Numbered from the stretch's first letter, positions 1-5,125 are shown. The stretch is 5,549 bases of DNA from Treponema sp. (GCA_017453705.1 JAFTEK010000278.1:1-5549), one strand, 5' to 3'. Program-made: numbers and translations. Notes: generated by a model from the sequence alone, not told the origin.

Positions 1-454
1 ACTCTATAGAATTCATATCCCAGTCAAAGGGATTTATCTCCCCAAACTCAAAGAATTCCTCTACTCCCCGCCCCTTGTCATAAGGCGTGTATTCAAAGGA
101 CCATCCTGACAGCATCCCGGACAAAAAGAAAGGTGTCAGCTCCTTGGCACGGCCTATGGCAAAGGAATAGAGCTTAACCCGTGTATCCTCGCGCCTTTCC
201 GCCTCCGACTTGTCAGCAGATGCGGATTCCTGTTGAACCGTGGGATTAGCTGCGGATTTCGGGCTGGACTCATCCTCATCCACCTCAGCTTCCCAGTCCT
301 CATCTCCAAAAGAACCGGGAAAAGGATCCAGCTCAGACCAAATCTGTATGCGGAGCTGCTGTGACTGGTTTGGCACCTGGGCCGCCGCTCCGCCGACAAG
401 CACAAGGGCAGACAGCAGCAGACCTGCCATAAAAAAACAAGATTTCACCTTCAT
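1..454 (-). CDS. secreted protein of unknown function, N-terminal part only
   Basis: I do not recognise the family. The reading frame starts at the ATG at 454 and runs off the window at base 1, giving 151 codons without a stop. Residues 1-25 form a classical signal peptide: a basic start (MKVK), a hydrophobic core (AGLLLSALVLVGG) and an AAA/Q cleavage site near residue 25. There is no lipobox cysteine at the right place, so a periplasmic or exported soluble protein is more likely than a lipoprotein. The mature part begins with a short conserved-looking piece (IWSELDPFPG, about 38-47). An acidic, serine-rich low-complexity linker follows (about 49-90), then a more ordered segment with GWSFEYTPYDKGRGVEEFFE (about 117-136). 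No Shine-Dalgarno sequence is visible before the ATG, and no alternative ATG or GTG start lies between it and the upstream in-frame stop. A TATAAC hexamer 28 bases upstream could be a -10 box, but its -35 partner (TTGCCC, 19-base spacing) is poor. The gene reads in the same direction as the operon before it. Confidence 0.8.
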   Translation of the reverse strand, partial: MKVKSCFFMAGLLLSALVLVGGAAAQVPNQSQQLRIQIWSELDPFPGSFGDEDWEAEVDEDESSPKSAANPTVQQESASADKSEAERREDTRVKLYSFAIGRAKELTPFFLSGMLSGWSFEYTPYDKGRGVEEFFEFGEINPFDWDMNSIE

Positions 455-499
455 ATTATCGGAAACAATCCGAAAGGCAGACAGTTATAATGGGCATCT

Positions 500-527
500 C
501 TAAAAACTGGGCAAGCCCCCTTTTTAG
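500..527 (-). terminator. symmetric hairpin with T-run, possible terminator of the nucleotidyltransferase operon
   Basis: On the minus strand this reads CTAAAAA, GG, GGG, a CTTG loop, CCC, AG, TTTTTAG. That gives a 3-bp GC core, a 2x2 internal loop and a perfect 7-bp outer arm. The T-run follows the core directly, as in an intrinsic terminator. The hairpin lies 77 bases past the stop codon of the nucleotidyltransferase gene and 45 bases before the start of the secreted-protein gene. The core stem is short, so termination strength is doubtful. Being nearly symmetric, it would form on either strand. Confidence 0.35.
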
Positions 528-533
528 ACTCGC

Positions 534-577
534 TGCCGCACACTCCCCTACATCTCTGTCACACACTCGTTGCAGGG
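534..577 (+). repeat. 44-bp direct repeat, left copy
   Basis: These 44 bases recur at 1718-1761 in the same orientation with a single difference (C at 543, T at 1727). The copies flank the two-gene module between them. This copy is also the inside of a dyad: CTGCCGC at 533-539 pairs perfectly with GCGGCAG at 578-584, and an inner CCCT/AGGG pairing (546-549 with 574-577) is possible. The right copy lacks the outer 7-bp arm. The copy starts 27 bases after the stop of the nucleotidyltransferase gene, when read in that gene's direction. It could be a dispersed chromosomal repeat, a 3' processing or termination element, or the footprint of a recombination event. Confidence 0.9.
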
Positions 578-603
578 GCGGCAGACGGTAGAGAAGCTGG
601 AGC

Positions 604-1296
604 TTATATGATTAGTCCGTCAAACAGCTTTATTTCGTGCTGCGAGCAAACGGATTCGATTGTTTTCAGCTGTTTCTTGGAAAGCGTGCCATATACTTCA
701 AGAAGTTTTTCATAATGCCGCCTATCCTTCTTTATATGGTACAGCAGTTCCTTCACAGCAGAAATGACCTTCAGCTTCTTTTCTTCTGGTTGCCGGGTTG
801 GATTCGTAAGAATCTTCTGTATGACATATACGGCTGGTTCTGGCACCGTAATCTCATACTCAATACCATCAGCAAGCCTTTTTGGAACAATACACGCAAA
901 GTTGGAAAGAATGTTGATTACCCTCAGCCCCTCAGATGTGATTCCCAACGGTTTAATTTGTACTTTGCCTTCTGTTCCAGCCCCTAAAATCCTCGTCAAG
1001 AATTCCAATTCAAGAAAATCGTCCTTATAAAACCGAGAGACTCCATCAACCTCATCATAGACATATCCGATTTCTTCAAGCCTCCGTACAAGCGGAACTT
1101 TTTCTTTCGGTATGTTTATATTCCGGTAAAAGAAATCCACATCGCGAGTCCTGATGTTCGGGTAAAAATCCGTCTTGAACAGGTCGGTATAAAAGTACTC
1201 TGCCCAGCTGCCGATTATCATTATGTTTGACAAAATGCCGAGTTCCTTAAATGCCTGTATTGTGTTCCAGAACGCAGTCTCCTGTTCTCTTGTCAT
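604..1296 (-). CDS. stand-alone nucleotidyltransferase-fold protein, probable toxin of a toxin-antitoxin-like pair
   Basis: This 230-residue protein carries the polymerase-beta-type nucleotidyltransferase signature. A GS motif (IIGSWAEYF, residues 27-35) is followed by two metal-binding acids in TRDVDFF (D52 and D54), spaced as in the AbiEii/MenA-like and GSU2403-like families. An isolated transferase of this kind would move a nucleotide from NTP to RNA, a tRNA end or a protein; the target cannot be told from sequence. The middle (about 75-125) is mixed alpha/beta. The C-terminal third is lysine-rich and helical (about 150-215), as expected for a substrate-binding domain. There is no signal peptide or membrane segment, so it should be cytoplasmic. 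Its ATG overlaps the stop of the upstream small gene (ATGA, 1293-1296), implying translational coupling. It ends with TAA at 604. GC content is lower than in queD (about 42% in a 60-base sample). The toxin role is inferred from gene layout and fold, not shown. Confidence 0.8.
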   Translation of the reverse strand: MTREQETAFWNTIQAFKELGILSNIMIIGSWAEYFYTDLFKTDFYPNIRTRDVDFFYRNINIPKEKVPLVRRLEEIGYVYDEVDGVSRFYKDDFLELEFLTRILGAGTEGKVQIKPLGITSEGLRVINILSNFACIVPKRLADGIEYEITVPEPAVYVIQKILTNPTRQPEEKKLKVISAVKELLYHIKKDRRHYEKLLEVYGTLSKKQLKTIESVCSQHEIKLFDGLII

Positions 1297-1604
1297 TTGG
1301 CAAGCTCTTTCTCAAGTTCTTTCTGCTCGGACTCCAGCTTTTTCAAGAGTGCTGTTAGCTCCTTGCGCCGTTCGAGCTGTTCCTGAAGTTTTTCTATGTC
1401 GAAGGAGTTCTCTTTTCCCAGAAATTGTGAGACGACTTTTTTACCGTCCCTGAAATTCAGATAATAATACTGCTGGTTGCCTATCTTACGGAGAAAAACC
1501 GAACCTTTGGGAAGTCCTGCAGCTTCTTCTGAGTAACGGGCAATGAGACGCTTGTTCCGTTCCAGCTCATCAGCAAACACAGACTGTATGACTGCGGAAT
1601 TCAT
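1293..1604 (-). CDS. small coiled-coil protein, putative partner or antitoxin of the nucleotidyltransferase
   Basis: This is a 103-residue cytoplasmic protein encoded first in a two-gene operon and overlapping the nucleotidyltransferase gene by four bases. Residues 34-64 (GSVFLRKIGNQQYYYLNFRDG and onward to FLGK) form a compact, basic, tyrosine-rich beta segment. It resembles small proteins of unknown function that carry a 'G-S-hydrophobic-K-I-x-x-x-x-YYYL' pattern. Residues 68-103 are almost entirely Glu, Lys, Leu and Gln in heptad-like order, predicting a coiled coil and therefore dimerisation. A strong ribosome binding site (AAGGAG, 1610-1615, five bases before the ATG) fixes the start at 1604. 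The gene order, translational coupling and upstream inverted repeat fit an antitoxin that dimerises, binds its own operator and neutralises the downstream enzyme. No named DNA-binding motif is obvious, so this role is inferred. Confidence 0.8.
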   Translation of the reverse strand: MNSAVIQSVFADELERNKRLIARYSEEAAGLPKGSVFLRKIGNQQYYYLNFRDGKKVVSQFLGKENSFDIEKLQEQLERRKELTALLKKLESEQKELEKELAK

Positions 1605-1610
1605 GGCATC

Positions 1611-1657
1611 TCCTTACACTACAAATATCGTGTAATCGCAATTTTGTAGTGTAAGGA
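1611..1657 (-). promoter_or_regulatory. perfect 15-bp inverted repeat, likely operator of the two-gene module
   Basis: The arms TCCTTACACTACAAA (1611-1625) and TTTGTAGTGTAAGGA (1643-1657) are perfect complements around a 17-base spacer. On the minus strand the distal arm abuts the -10 box at 1658, and the proximal arm contains the AAGGAG ribosome binding site. A dimeric repressor bound here would cover the transcription start, which suits autoregulation. If most of it is transcribed, the same sequence could form an RNA hairpin hiding the ribosome binding site. The repeat itself is directly visible; its function is inferred. Confidence 0.75.
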
Positions 1658-1686
1658 ATAGTATCACGGACAACCGGAAAAATCAA
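1658..1686 (-). promoter_or_regulatory. predicted promoter of the two-gene module
   Basis: On the minus strand TTGATT (1681-1686) and TACTAT (1658-1663) are separated by exactly 17 bases. A TG dinucleotide one base before the -10 hexamer gives an extended -10. Each hexamer matches the sigma-70 consensus at four of six positions. The predicted start falls near 1650, inside the distal arm of the inverted repeat. Confidence 0.55.
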
Positions 1687-1717
1687 GCTCTGCTCTCATT
1701 TAGAGCCTTCGTCGTAG

Positions 1718-1761
1718 TGCCGCACATTCCCCTACATCTCTGTCACACACTCGTTGCAGGG
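1718..1761 (+). repeat. 44-bp direct repeat, right copy
   Basis: This is the second copy of the repeat at 534-577, with 43 of 44 bases identical and the same orientation. It lies 24 bases past the stop codon of the aldolase gene in that gene's direction, mirroring the 27-base distance of the left copy from its own upstream stop codon. The outer dyad arm of the left copy is not conserved here. Confidence 0.9.
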
Positions 1762-1784
1762 CAGTGTCTACTGCTTTCCGCCCC

Positions 1785-2762
1785 CTAGTCCTGGGACAGC
1801 ATATCCTTGTAGAACTCGGAGTAGTCCTTCCTCTTGTCCTTGGTAAAAGCTATCGCCGCACGCGGATGCTGGTTCAGGATTCCTGTCACCAGATACTGCA
1901 AGTCCCAGCCCCATACAGCCCCAGCCTTGCGCAGGGACGGAATTTCATCCTCCACAAACTTTATGGCAGGATAGATGCTGTATTTTGGGTTACGGAGCAG
2001 CCCCAAAAGGCTCTCGATGTAACAGTTGCCGGCTCCCCGCCCCATCCCGGAGTAAGTGCCGTCCAGCCAGTCCACACCGTCGCCCAAGGCTTCTATCGTG
2101 TTGGCAAAGGCCAGCTGCTGGTTGTTGTGGGCATGAATACCCAGCTTCTTGCCGTATTTGTCGGCATATTCCTTGTACAGGGCGGTTATGCGGGCTATCT
2201 GCTCAGGGAAAAGGGAGCCAAAACTGTCCACGATGTATATCACGTCCACAGGAGAATGTCCCAGCATCTCCAAGGCAACCCTGACGTCGCCCTCCTGGGC
2301 GGTCGAAATGGCCATTATGTTGCAAGTGACCGTGTAGCCCTTCTTCTTGGCATCCTCTATCATGTCTATCGCGCCCGCAATCTGGTTCACGTAACAGGCG
2401 ACCCGTATCACGTCCAGCGGGCTGTTGGCCTTGTCAATGATGTCATCCTTGTAGTCGCAGCGCCCAACATCCGCCATTGCCGCAAGCTTGATCTTGCCGT
2501 CCGCATTGTCGCCCAGAACCTGCGCCACCGCATCGTCATCGCAGAACTTCCACTTGCCAAACTTGTCCACGTCAAACAGCTTCTTGGAGGCCTTGTATCC
2601 TACTTCCATGCAGTCAACCCCGGCTTCTATGTTAGTCCGGTAGAGCTTCTGCACAAACTCATCAGTAAAGCGGAAGTCGTTCACCAAGCCGCCGTCGCGC
2701 AGGGTCGCATCCACAACGCGCACCCCTTCCCTGATTCCCATAAGGTCGGAAATATTCTTCAT
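1785..2762 (-). CDS. DRE-TIM metallolyase-family aldolase (HMG-CoA lyase-like)
   Basis: The 325-residue protein belongs to the HMGL-like TIM-barrel superfamily, which includes HMG-CoA lyase, isopropylmalate synthase and 4-hydroxy-2-oxovalerate aldolase. These enzymes use a divalent metal to make or break C-C bonds next to a keto group. Visible signatures are DATLRDGG (18-25), with the metal-binding Asp and catalytic Arg, HAHNN (210-214), with the metal-binding His pair, and the glycine loop GMGRGAGN (239-246). There is no C-terminal regulatory domain or DmpG-type partner gene nearby, so the substrate is unknown; 4-hydroxy-2-oxoacid aldolase activity is one possibility. I chose the ATG at 2762 because GGGAG lies six bases upstream (2769-2773). 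A longer frame from 2810 adds 16 residues but has no ribosome binding site. The gene is divergent from queD. Its mRNA probably has a structured leader of about 120 bases. Confidence 0.85.
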   Translation of the reverse strand: MKNISDLMGIREGVRVVDATLRDGGLVNDFRFTDEFVQKLYRTNIEAGVDCMEVGYKASKKLFDVDKFGKWKFCDDDAVAQVLGDNADGKIKLAAMADVGRCDYKDDIIDKANSPLDVIRVACYVNQIAGAIDMIEDAKKKGYTVTCNIMAISTAQEGDVRVALEMLGHSPVDVIYIVDSFGSLFPEQIARITALYKEYADKYGKKLGIHAHNNQQLAFANTIEALGDGVDWLDGTYSGMGRGAGNCYIESLLGLLRNPKYSIYPAIKFVEDEIPSLRKAGAVWGWDLQYLVTGILNQHPRAAIAFTKDKRKDYSEFYKDMLSQD

Positions 2763-2822
2763 CCCTGTCTCCCAAAAAGCAATTCGTCCGGAGGCTCTGT
2801 CAGACACCATCGTACCCGCATT

Positions 2823-2892
2823 AGACCTGTTCAGAAAGCTGATTAATGTTTCCTGTATTAATCAGTGTTTCCCTAAGTTTCCGAACAAGTCT
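2823..2892 (-). promoter_or_regulatory. structured mRNA leader upstream of the aldolase gene
   Basis: Two nested inverted repeats sit just downstream of a consensus -10 box. The outer arms (2878-2892 with 2823-2837) are 15 bases each. The two positions that are not Watson-Crick pairs become U-G and G-U on the minus-strand RNA, whereas on the plus strand they would be C-A mismatches. The inner arms (2857-2865 with 2839-2847) are a perfect 9-bp stem closing a nine-base loop, ACAGGAAAC. A 12-base bulge lies on one side. GGAAAC occurs three times, once ending the outer arm, once in the bulge and once in the hairpin loop. GGA in a hairpin loop preceded by ACA resembles a CsrA/RsmA binding site. 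The match to a known riboswitch class is negative as far as I can judge by eye. Confidence 0.55.
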
Positions 2893-2898
2893 ATTATA
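2893..2898 (-). promoter_or_regulatory. -10 box of the aldolase promoter
   Basis: The minus strand reads TATAAT, a perfect sigma-70 -10 hexamer. At 17-base spacing the -35 position reads TTCTAC, a weak match. Initiation would fall near 2886, so the outer stem of the leader begins at or within a few bases of the 5' end of the RNA. Because the outer arm starts at 2892, its first few bases might not be transcribed. Confidence 0.5.
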
Positions 2899-2961
2899 GC
2901 AAAAAGATACTGTTTGTAGAAGTAGTCGGTGGTTACACAGCTGGCATAAAAGAAGATTCCC

Positions 2962-3026
2962 GGCAATTGCGAAAGCAGTGTTTGCAAAATCGCGATTGCC
3001 AAACCGCCGATTGCGAAAAAACCGCC
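2962..3026 (+). repeat. cluster of ATTGCG-type repeats upstream of queD
   Basis: GGCAATTGCG (2962-2971) and CGCGATTGCC (2991-3000) form a 10-bp dyad with one wobble position and a 19-base loop. CGATTGCCAAACCGC (2993-3007) and CGATTGCGAAAAAACCGC (3008-3025) are adjacent imperfect tandem units. The second unit contains the predicted queD -35 hexamer. The cluster may be a regulator binding region; nothing in the sequence names the regulator. Confidence 0.55.
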
Positions 3027-3039
3027 TTACTGGTATGAT
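3011..3039 (+). promoter_or_regulatory. predicted queD promoter, start site at or next to the ATG
   Basis: TTGCGA (3011-3016) is followed by exactly 17 bases and TATGAT (3034-3039), with TG at 3031-3032 giving an extended -10 (TGGTATGAT). Seven bases further on is the A of the ATG at 3047. If this promoter is used, the queD message would have no 5' leader, in agreement with the absence of any purine-rich ribosome binding site upstream of the gene. Confidence 0.5.
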
Positions 3040-3046
3040 TGCTATC

Positions 3047-3439
3047 ATGTTTGAAGTCAGGGTACAGGCCGCCTTCAGCGCGGCACATTTTTTGCAGGAC
3101 TACCACGGCAAGTGCGAGAGGCTGCACGGCCACAACTACAAGGTCTACGCCCATGCAAGGGGCAGCCAGCTGGACTCAGGCGGTATGCTGCTGGACTTCT
3201 CCGAGCTAAAAAAAGCCCTCCGCACCGTGTGCGAGGAGCTGGATCACAGGAATCTCAACGACTTTGACTTTTTTGCACAGAACCCCAGCGCGGAACGTAT
3301 TGCCATGTACATCTACGATGGAATCATCAGGCAGCTGCCCGCCCTGGGCAGGGGCGACCGCACGGACGGGTCAGCCTACCTGTATGCCGTGGACGTGTTC
3401 GAGACCGACACAAGCAGAGCCAGGTACTGCCCGGACTAA
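3047..3439 (+). CDS. queD: 6-carboxy-5,6,7,8-tetrahydropterin synthase (QueD)
   Basis: QueD converts 7,8-dihydroneopterin triphosphate to 6-carboxytetrahydropterin, the second step of the pathway to 7-deazaguanine, preQ0 and queuosine in tRNA. The 130-residue product has the full active site of the PTPS/QueD family. Zinc-binding histidines are H14 (SAAHF), H27 and H29 (LHGHNY). The catalytic Cys is C23 (GKCERLHGH). The Asp-His pair is D66/H67 in LDHRNLND, NPSAERIA is at 79-86, and the pterin-binding Glu is E119 in the C-terminal FETDTS. Length is normal. The ATG at 3047 gives the usual family N-terminus (MFEVRVQAAFSAAHF). An in-frame ATG at 3035 would add four residues and overlaps the -10 box, and neither start has a Shine-Dalgarno sequence. 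No queC, queE or queF lies within this window. The gene is divergent from the aldolase gene and convergent with tcdA, another tRNA-modification gene. Confidence 0.93.
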   Translation: MFEVRVQAAFSAAHFLQDYHGKCERLHGHNYKVYAHARGSQLDSGGMLLDFSELKKALRTVCEELDHRNLNDFDFFAQNPSAERIAMYIYDGIIRQLPALGRGDRTDGSAYLYAVDVFETDTSRARYCPD

Positions 3440-3447
3440 GGGAGTCC

Positions 3448-3660
3448 TACTGTTGCTATAACAGACCTTATGATGACCAGAGTTATCTCAGAATTTCGCT
3501 TGAGTCCCAGGCAAAATTGTTTGTTCAGCATTTGATTCGTGAAAAGAAACTTGATTTGGTGACATCTTATGTTCTGGATTATGAAAACAGCAGAAATCCT
3601 CATGCAACAAGACGAGATACGATCTCATATTTCTTTAAGAATGCAGTTGAGCATGTCGGC
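3448..3660 (+). pseudogene. fragment of a PIN-domain toxin gene, lacking start and C-terminal half
   Basis: The frame read from 3451 encodes CCYNRPYDDQSYLRISLES, continues through AKLFVQHLIREKKLDLVTSYVLDYENSRNP and ends in SYFFKNAVEHVGSS. This pattern is typical of a PIN-domain (VapC-like RNase) family whose members normally begin with a few residues ending in LDT before CCYNRP and run to about 130-150 residues. Here the initiator and the first catalytic Asp are missing. Homology stops at about 3660, where the tail of tcdA begins on the other strand, so the last acidic residues of the active site are also gone. About 70 residues remain without an internal stop, and the frame closes at TAA 3676-3678 inside tcdA. 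By my count the fragment is about 38% GC, against about 63% for a sample of adjoining queD, which supports acquisition from elsewhere. It starts only a few bases after the queD stop. No partner antitoxin gene is present. Confidence 0.75.
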
Positions 3661-3663
3661 TCA

Positions 3664-4374
3664 TCAGCGTTTCCCTAAATCCTTTACCACCTCCCCCGCA
3701 ATAAGAAGCCCTGCCGCCGGTGGAACAAATGCCGTACTGCCTGGAACAACTTTTGCCCCGTCAGCAGGGGCAGTATGAGCAGAGATGGAGAGAGGCGGCT
3801 CATCCGAATACACGACCTTCAGCGACTGCACCCCAGCTTTCTTGAGCCGCTGCCTCATCACGCGGGCAAGGGGGCAGACGGACGTGGCATATATGTCAGC
3901 GACCTTAAATCTGTTGGCCTCCAGCTTGTTGCCCGCCCCCATCGAGCTGATTATGGGAACACCCAGCGACTGCGCAAGCAAAACCAAGGCAATCTTGGAG
4001 GAAACGCTGTCTATGGCATCCACAACGTAATCACAGGAGGCCAGGTCAAACGTTTCCTTGTTCTCTTCACGGAAGAACTCCTTGCGAACATCCACGCAGG
4101 CAGCAGGATTTATGTCCTGTATCCGTTCTGCCATGACATCAACCTTGTACAGCCCAAGGGTTCGTTCTGTTGCGATAATCTGGCGGTTTATGTTGGAAAG
4201 GCTAACAACATCGTTGTCAACAAGCAGGAAATGCCCCACCCCGCTTCTTGCCAGAGCCTCGCACACATAGCCGCCCACGCCCCCTATGCCGAACACGGCG
4301 ACACGAGCTGCGGCAAGCCGGGACAAGGCAGAGCCGCCAAGCAAAAGCTCCAGTCGGGAAAAACGCTCTTCCAT
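3664..4374 (-). CDS. tcdA: tRNA threonylcarbamoyladenosine dehydratase (TcdA, ThiF/E1-like)
   Basis: TcdA uses ATP to dehydrate t6A at position 37 of ANN-decoding tRNAs, giving cyclic t6A. The 236-residue protein opens with RFSRLELLLGG (4-14), matching the family start. It then shows the nucleotide-binding loop GIGGVGG (29-35), the E1-type motif VDNDVVSLSNINRQ (52-65) with the Arg finger R64, VVDAIDSVSSK (117-127) and SSMGAGNK (143-150). Near the end, YSDEPP and GSTAFVPPAAGLLIAGEVV are characteristic of the YgdL/CsdL subgroup, which separates it from ThiF, MoeB and ubiquitin-type E1 enzymes. It is slightly shorter than the Escherichia coli protein and lacks a membrane anchor. It starts 31 bases after the relQ stop and reads in the same direction, so the two are probably co-transcribed. 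Only a weak GGTGGTG precedes the ATG. The stop at 3664 directly abuts the PIN fragment on the opposite strand. Confidence 0.93.
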   Translation of the reverse strand: MEERFSRLELLLGGSALSRLAAARVAVFGIGGVGGYVCEALARSGVGHFLLVDNDVVSLSNINRQIIATERTLGLYKVDVMAERIQDINPAACVDVRKEFFREENKETFDLASCDYVVDAIDSVSSKIALVLLAQSLGVPIISSMGAGNKLEANRFKVADIYATSVCPLARVMRQRLKKAGVQSLKVVYSDEPPLSISAHTAPADGAKVVPGSTAFVPPAAGLLIAGEVVKDLGKR

Positions 4375-4405
4375 CGTCTGACACCACCAATATCAATAAT
4401 CGCAA

Positions 4406-5125
4406 CTAATAATTGCAGGGCTGAACCTGCCCTTCCTGGCTGTAGTCCACAAAGCCCGGAATGTTCTTGGCAAGTTTCTGCATCCTCTGGTCTGTGCAAG
4501 CAATCACATCAGCGATGGACTTGAGTTCCTCGTCAATACCCGGCTGAATGGCAAAATCCTTCTTGTAATGAAGCTGGTGCTCCAGACTGGCCCAGAAATC
4601 CATGGCGATGGTGCGTATCTGAATCTCCACAGGTATCTCCCGCTTCTGGTCGCTAAAGTAGACCGTTACTTTGACAATGACATGCAAGCTACGATAGCCT
4701 GTCTTCTTTGGGTGGCGGATATAGTCCTTCATCTCAACAAGAACAATGTCCTCCTGCTGAAGAAGCATCTGCATCACACGGTATACGTCACTTATAAACG
4801 GACAAGTCACACGGATTCCCGCAATGTCATACAGCTTGCTCACCATATTGTCCATCGTGACCCCAAGACCCTTGCGCTGGAGTTTTTCAACGATGCTCAT
4901 TGGATCTTTCACACGACTGGTGATGGTACTTATAGGATTGCGGGAATGGGTACTCTCAAACTCGTCTTCGATGATTTCAAACTTGGTCTTAATCTGTTTG
5001 ATTCCGCTCTCATAGAACATCAGGAGCTGCTGGAACTCCATTGCGGTGTGAAGGATTTCATCCGGATCAACCAAGATACCCTGATTGGCATTGTCTTTTT
5101 TCCGTAATACAAGTTCTTGATTCAT
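4406..5125 (-). CDS. relQ: small alarmone synthetase, RelQ/YjbM-like GTP pyrophosphokinase
   Basis: This single-domain RelA/SpoT-type synthetase of 239 residues transfers pyrophosphate from ATP to GDP or GTP, making ppGpp or pppGpp. The synthetase motifs appear in order: SRVKDPMSIVEKLQRKG (70-86), YDIAGIRV (99-106), YIRHPKKTGYRSLH (135-148), and VEIQIRTIAMDFW (166-178) with EHQLHYK (182-188). There is no HD hydrolase domain and no TGS/ACT domain, so the enzyme can make but not degrade the alarmone. The YjbM-like VEIQIRT-AM-FWA-EH block favours RelQ over RelP, though that split needs a tree. About 28 residues precede the region that aligns with the start of YjbM. No ribosome binding site precedes the ATG at 5125, and TTTATTTTATAAT abuts it directly, so a start further in, for example the ATG at 5041, is possible. 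It lies on the same strand as the rRNA operon and upstream of tcdA. Confidence 0.92.
   Translation of the reverse strand: MNQELVLRKKDNANQGILVDPDEILHTAMEFQQLLMFYESGIKQIKTKFEIIEDEFESTHSRNPISTITSRVKDPMSIVEKLQRKGLGVTMDNMVSKLYDIAGIRVTCPFISDVYRVMQMLLQQEDIVLVEMKDYIRHPKKTGYRSLHVIVKVTVYFSDQKREIPVEIQIRTIAMDFWASLEHQLHYKKDFAIQPGIDEELKSIADVIACTDQRMQKLAKNIPGFVDYSQEGQVQPCNY

Noticed and set aside
534..584. Integron attC site in the flanking repeats, making the module an integron cassette
   Set aside because: The layout (gene followed by repeat with a dyad) is suggestive, but neither strand shows paired RYYYAAC and GTTRRRY cores, the right copy lacks the outer dyad arm, and no integrase gene is in the window.
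1678..1706. Intrinsic terminator of the aldolase gene (GCTCT-AAATG-AGAGC plus a T-run)
   Set aside because: The stem is only five base pairs, and the five-T run is about nine bases away and overlaps the module's -35 box.
2763..2810. Longer aldolase starting at the ATG at 2810
   Set aside because: It has no ribosome binding site and adds residues (MVSDRASGRIAFWETG) that do not look like the family, whereas GGGAG is well placed before the ATG at 2762.
1764..2846. 360-codon plus-strand open frame opposite the aldolase gene
   Set aside because: It is the antisense shadow of a gene with clear DRE-TIM motifs. The peptide is rich in His, Val and Leu with no recognisable domain or ribosome binding site.
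2962..3034. preQ1 riboswitch upstream of queD
   Set aside because: The A-rich run before CCGCC recalled the preQ1-I tail, but the conserved stem and C-rich loop order are absent, and the predicted transcript would start downstream of this region.
3775..4524. 249-codon plus-strand open frame opposite tcdA and the end of relQ
   Set aside because: It spans two well-supported minus-strand genes and has no motifs of its own.
4568..5107. 179-codon plus-strand open frame opposite relQ
   Set aside because: Shadow of the synthetase gene; all conserved motifs are on the minus strand.
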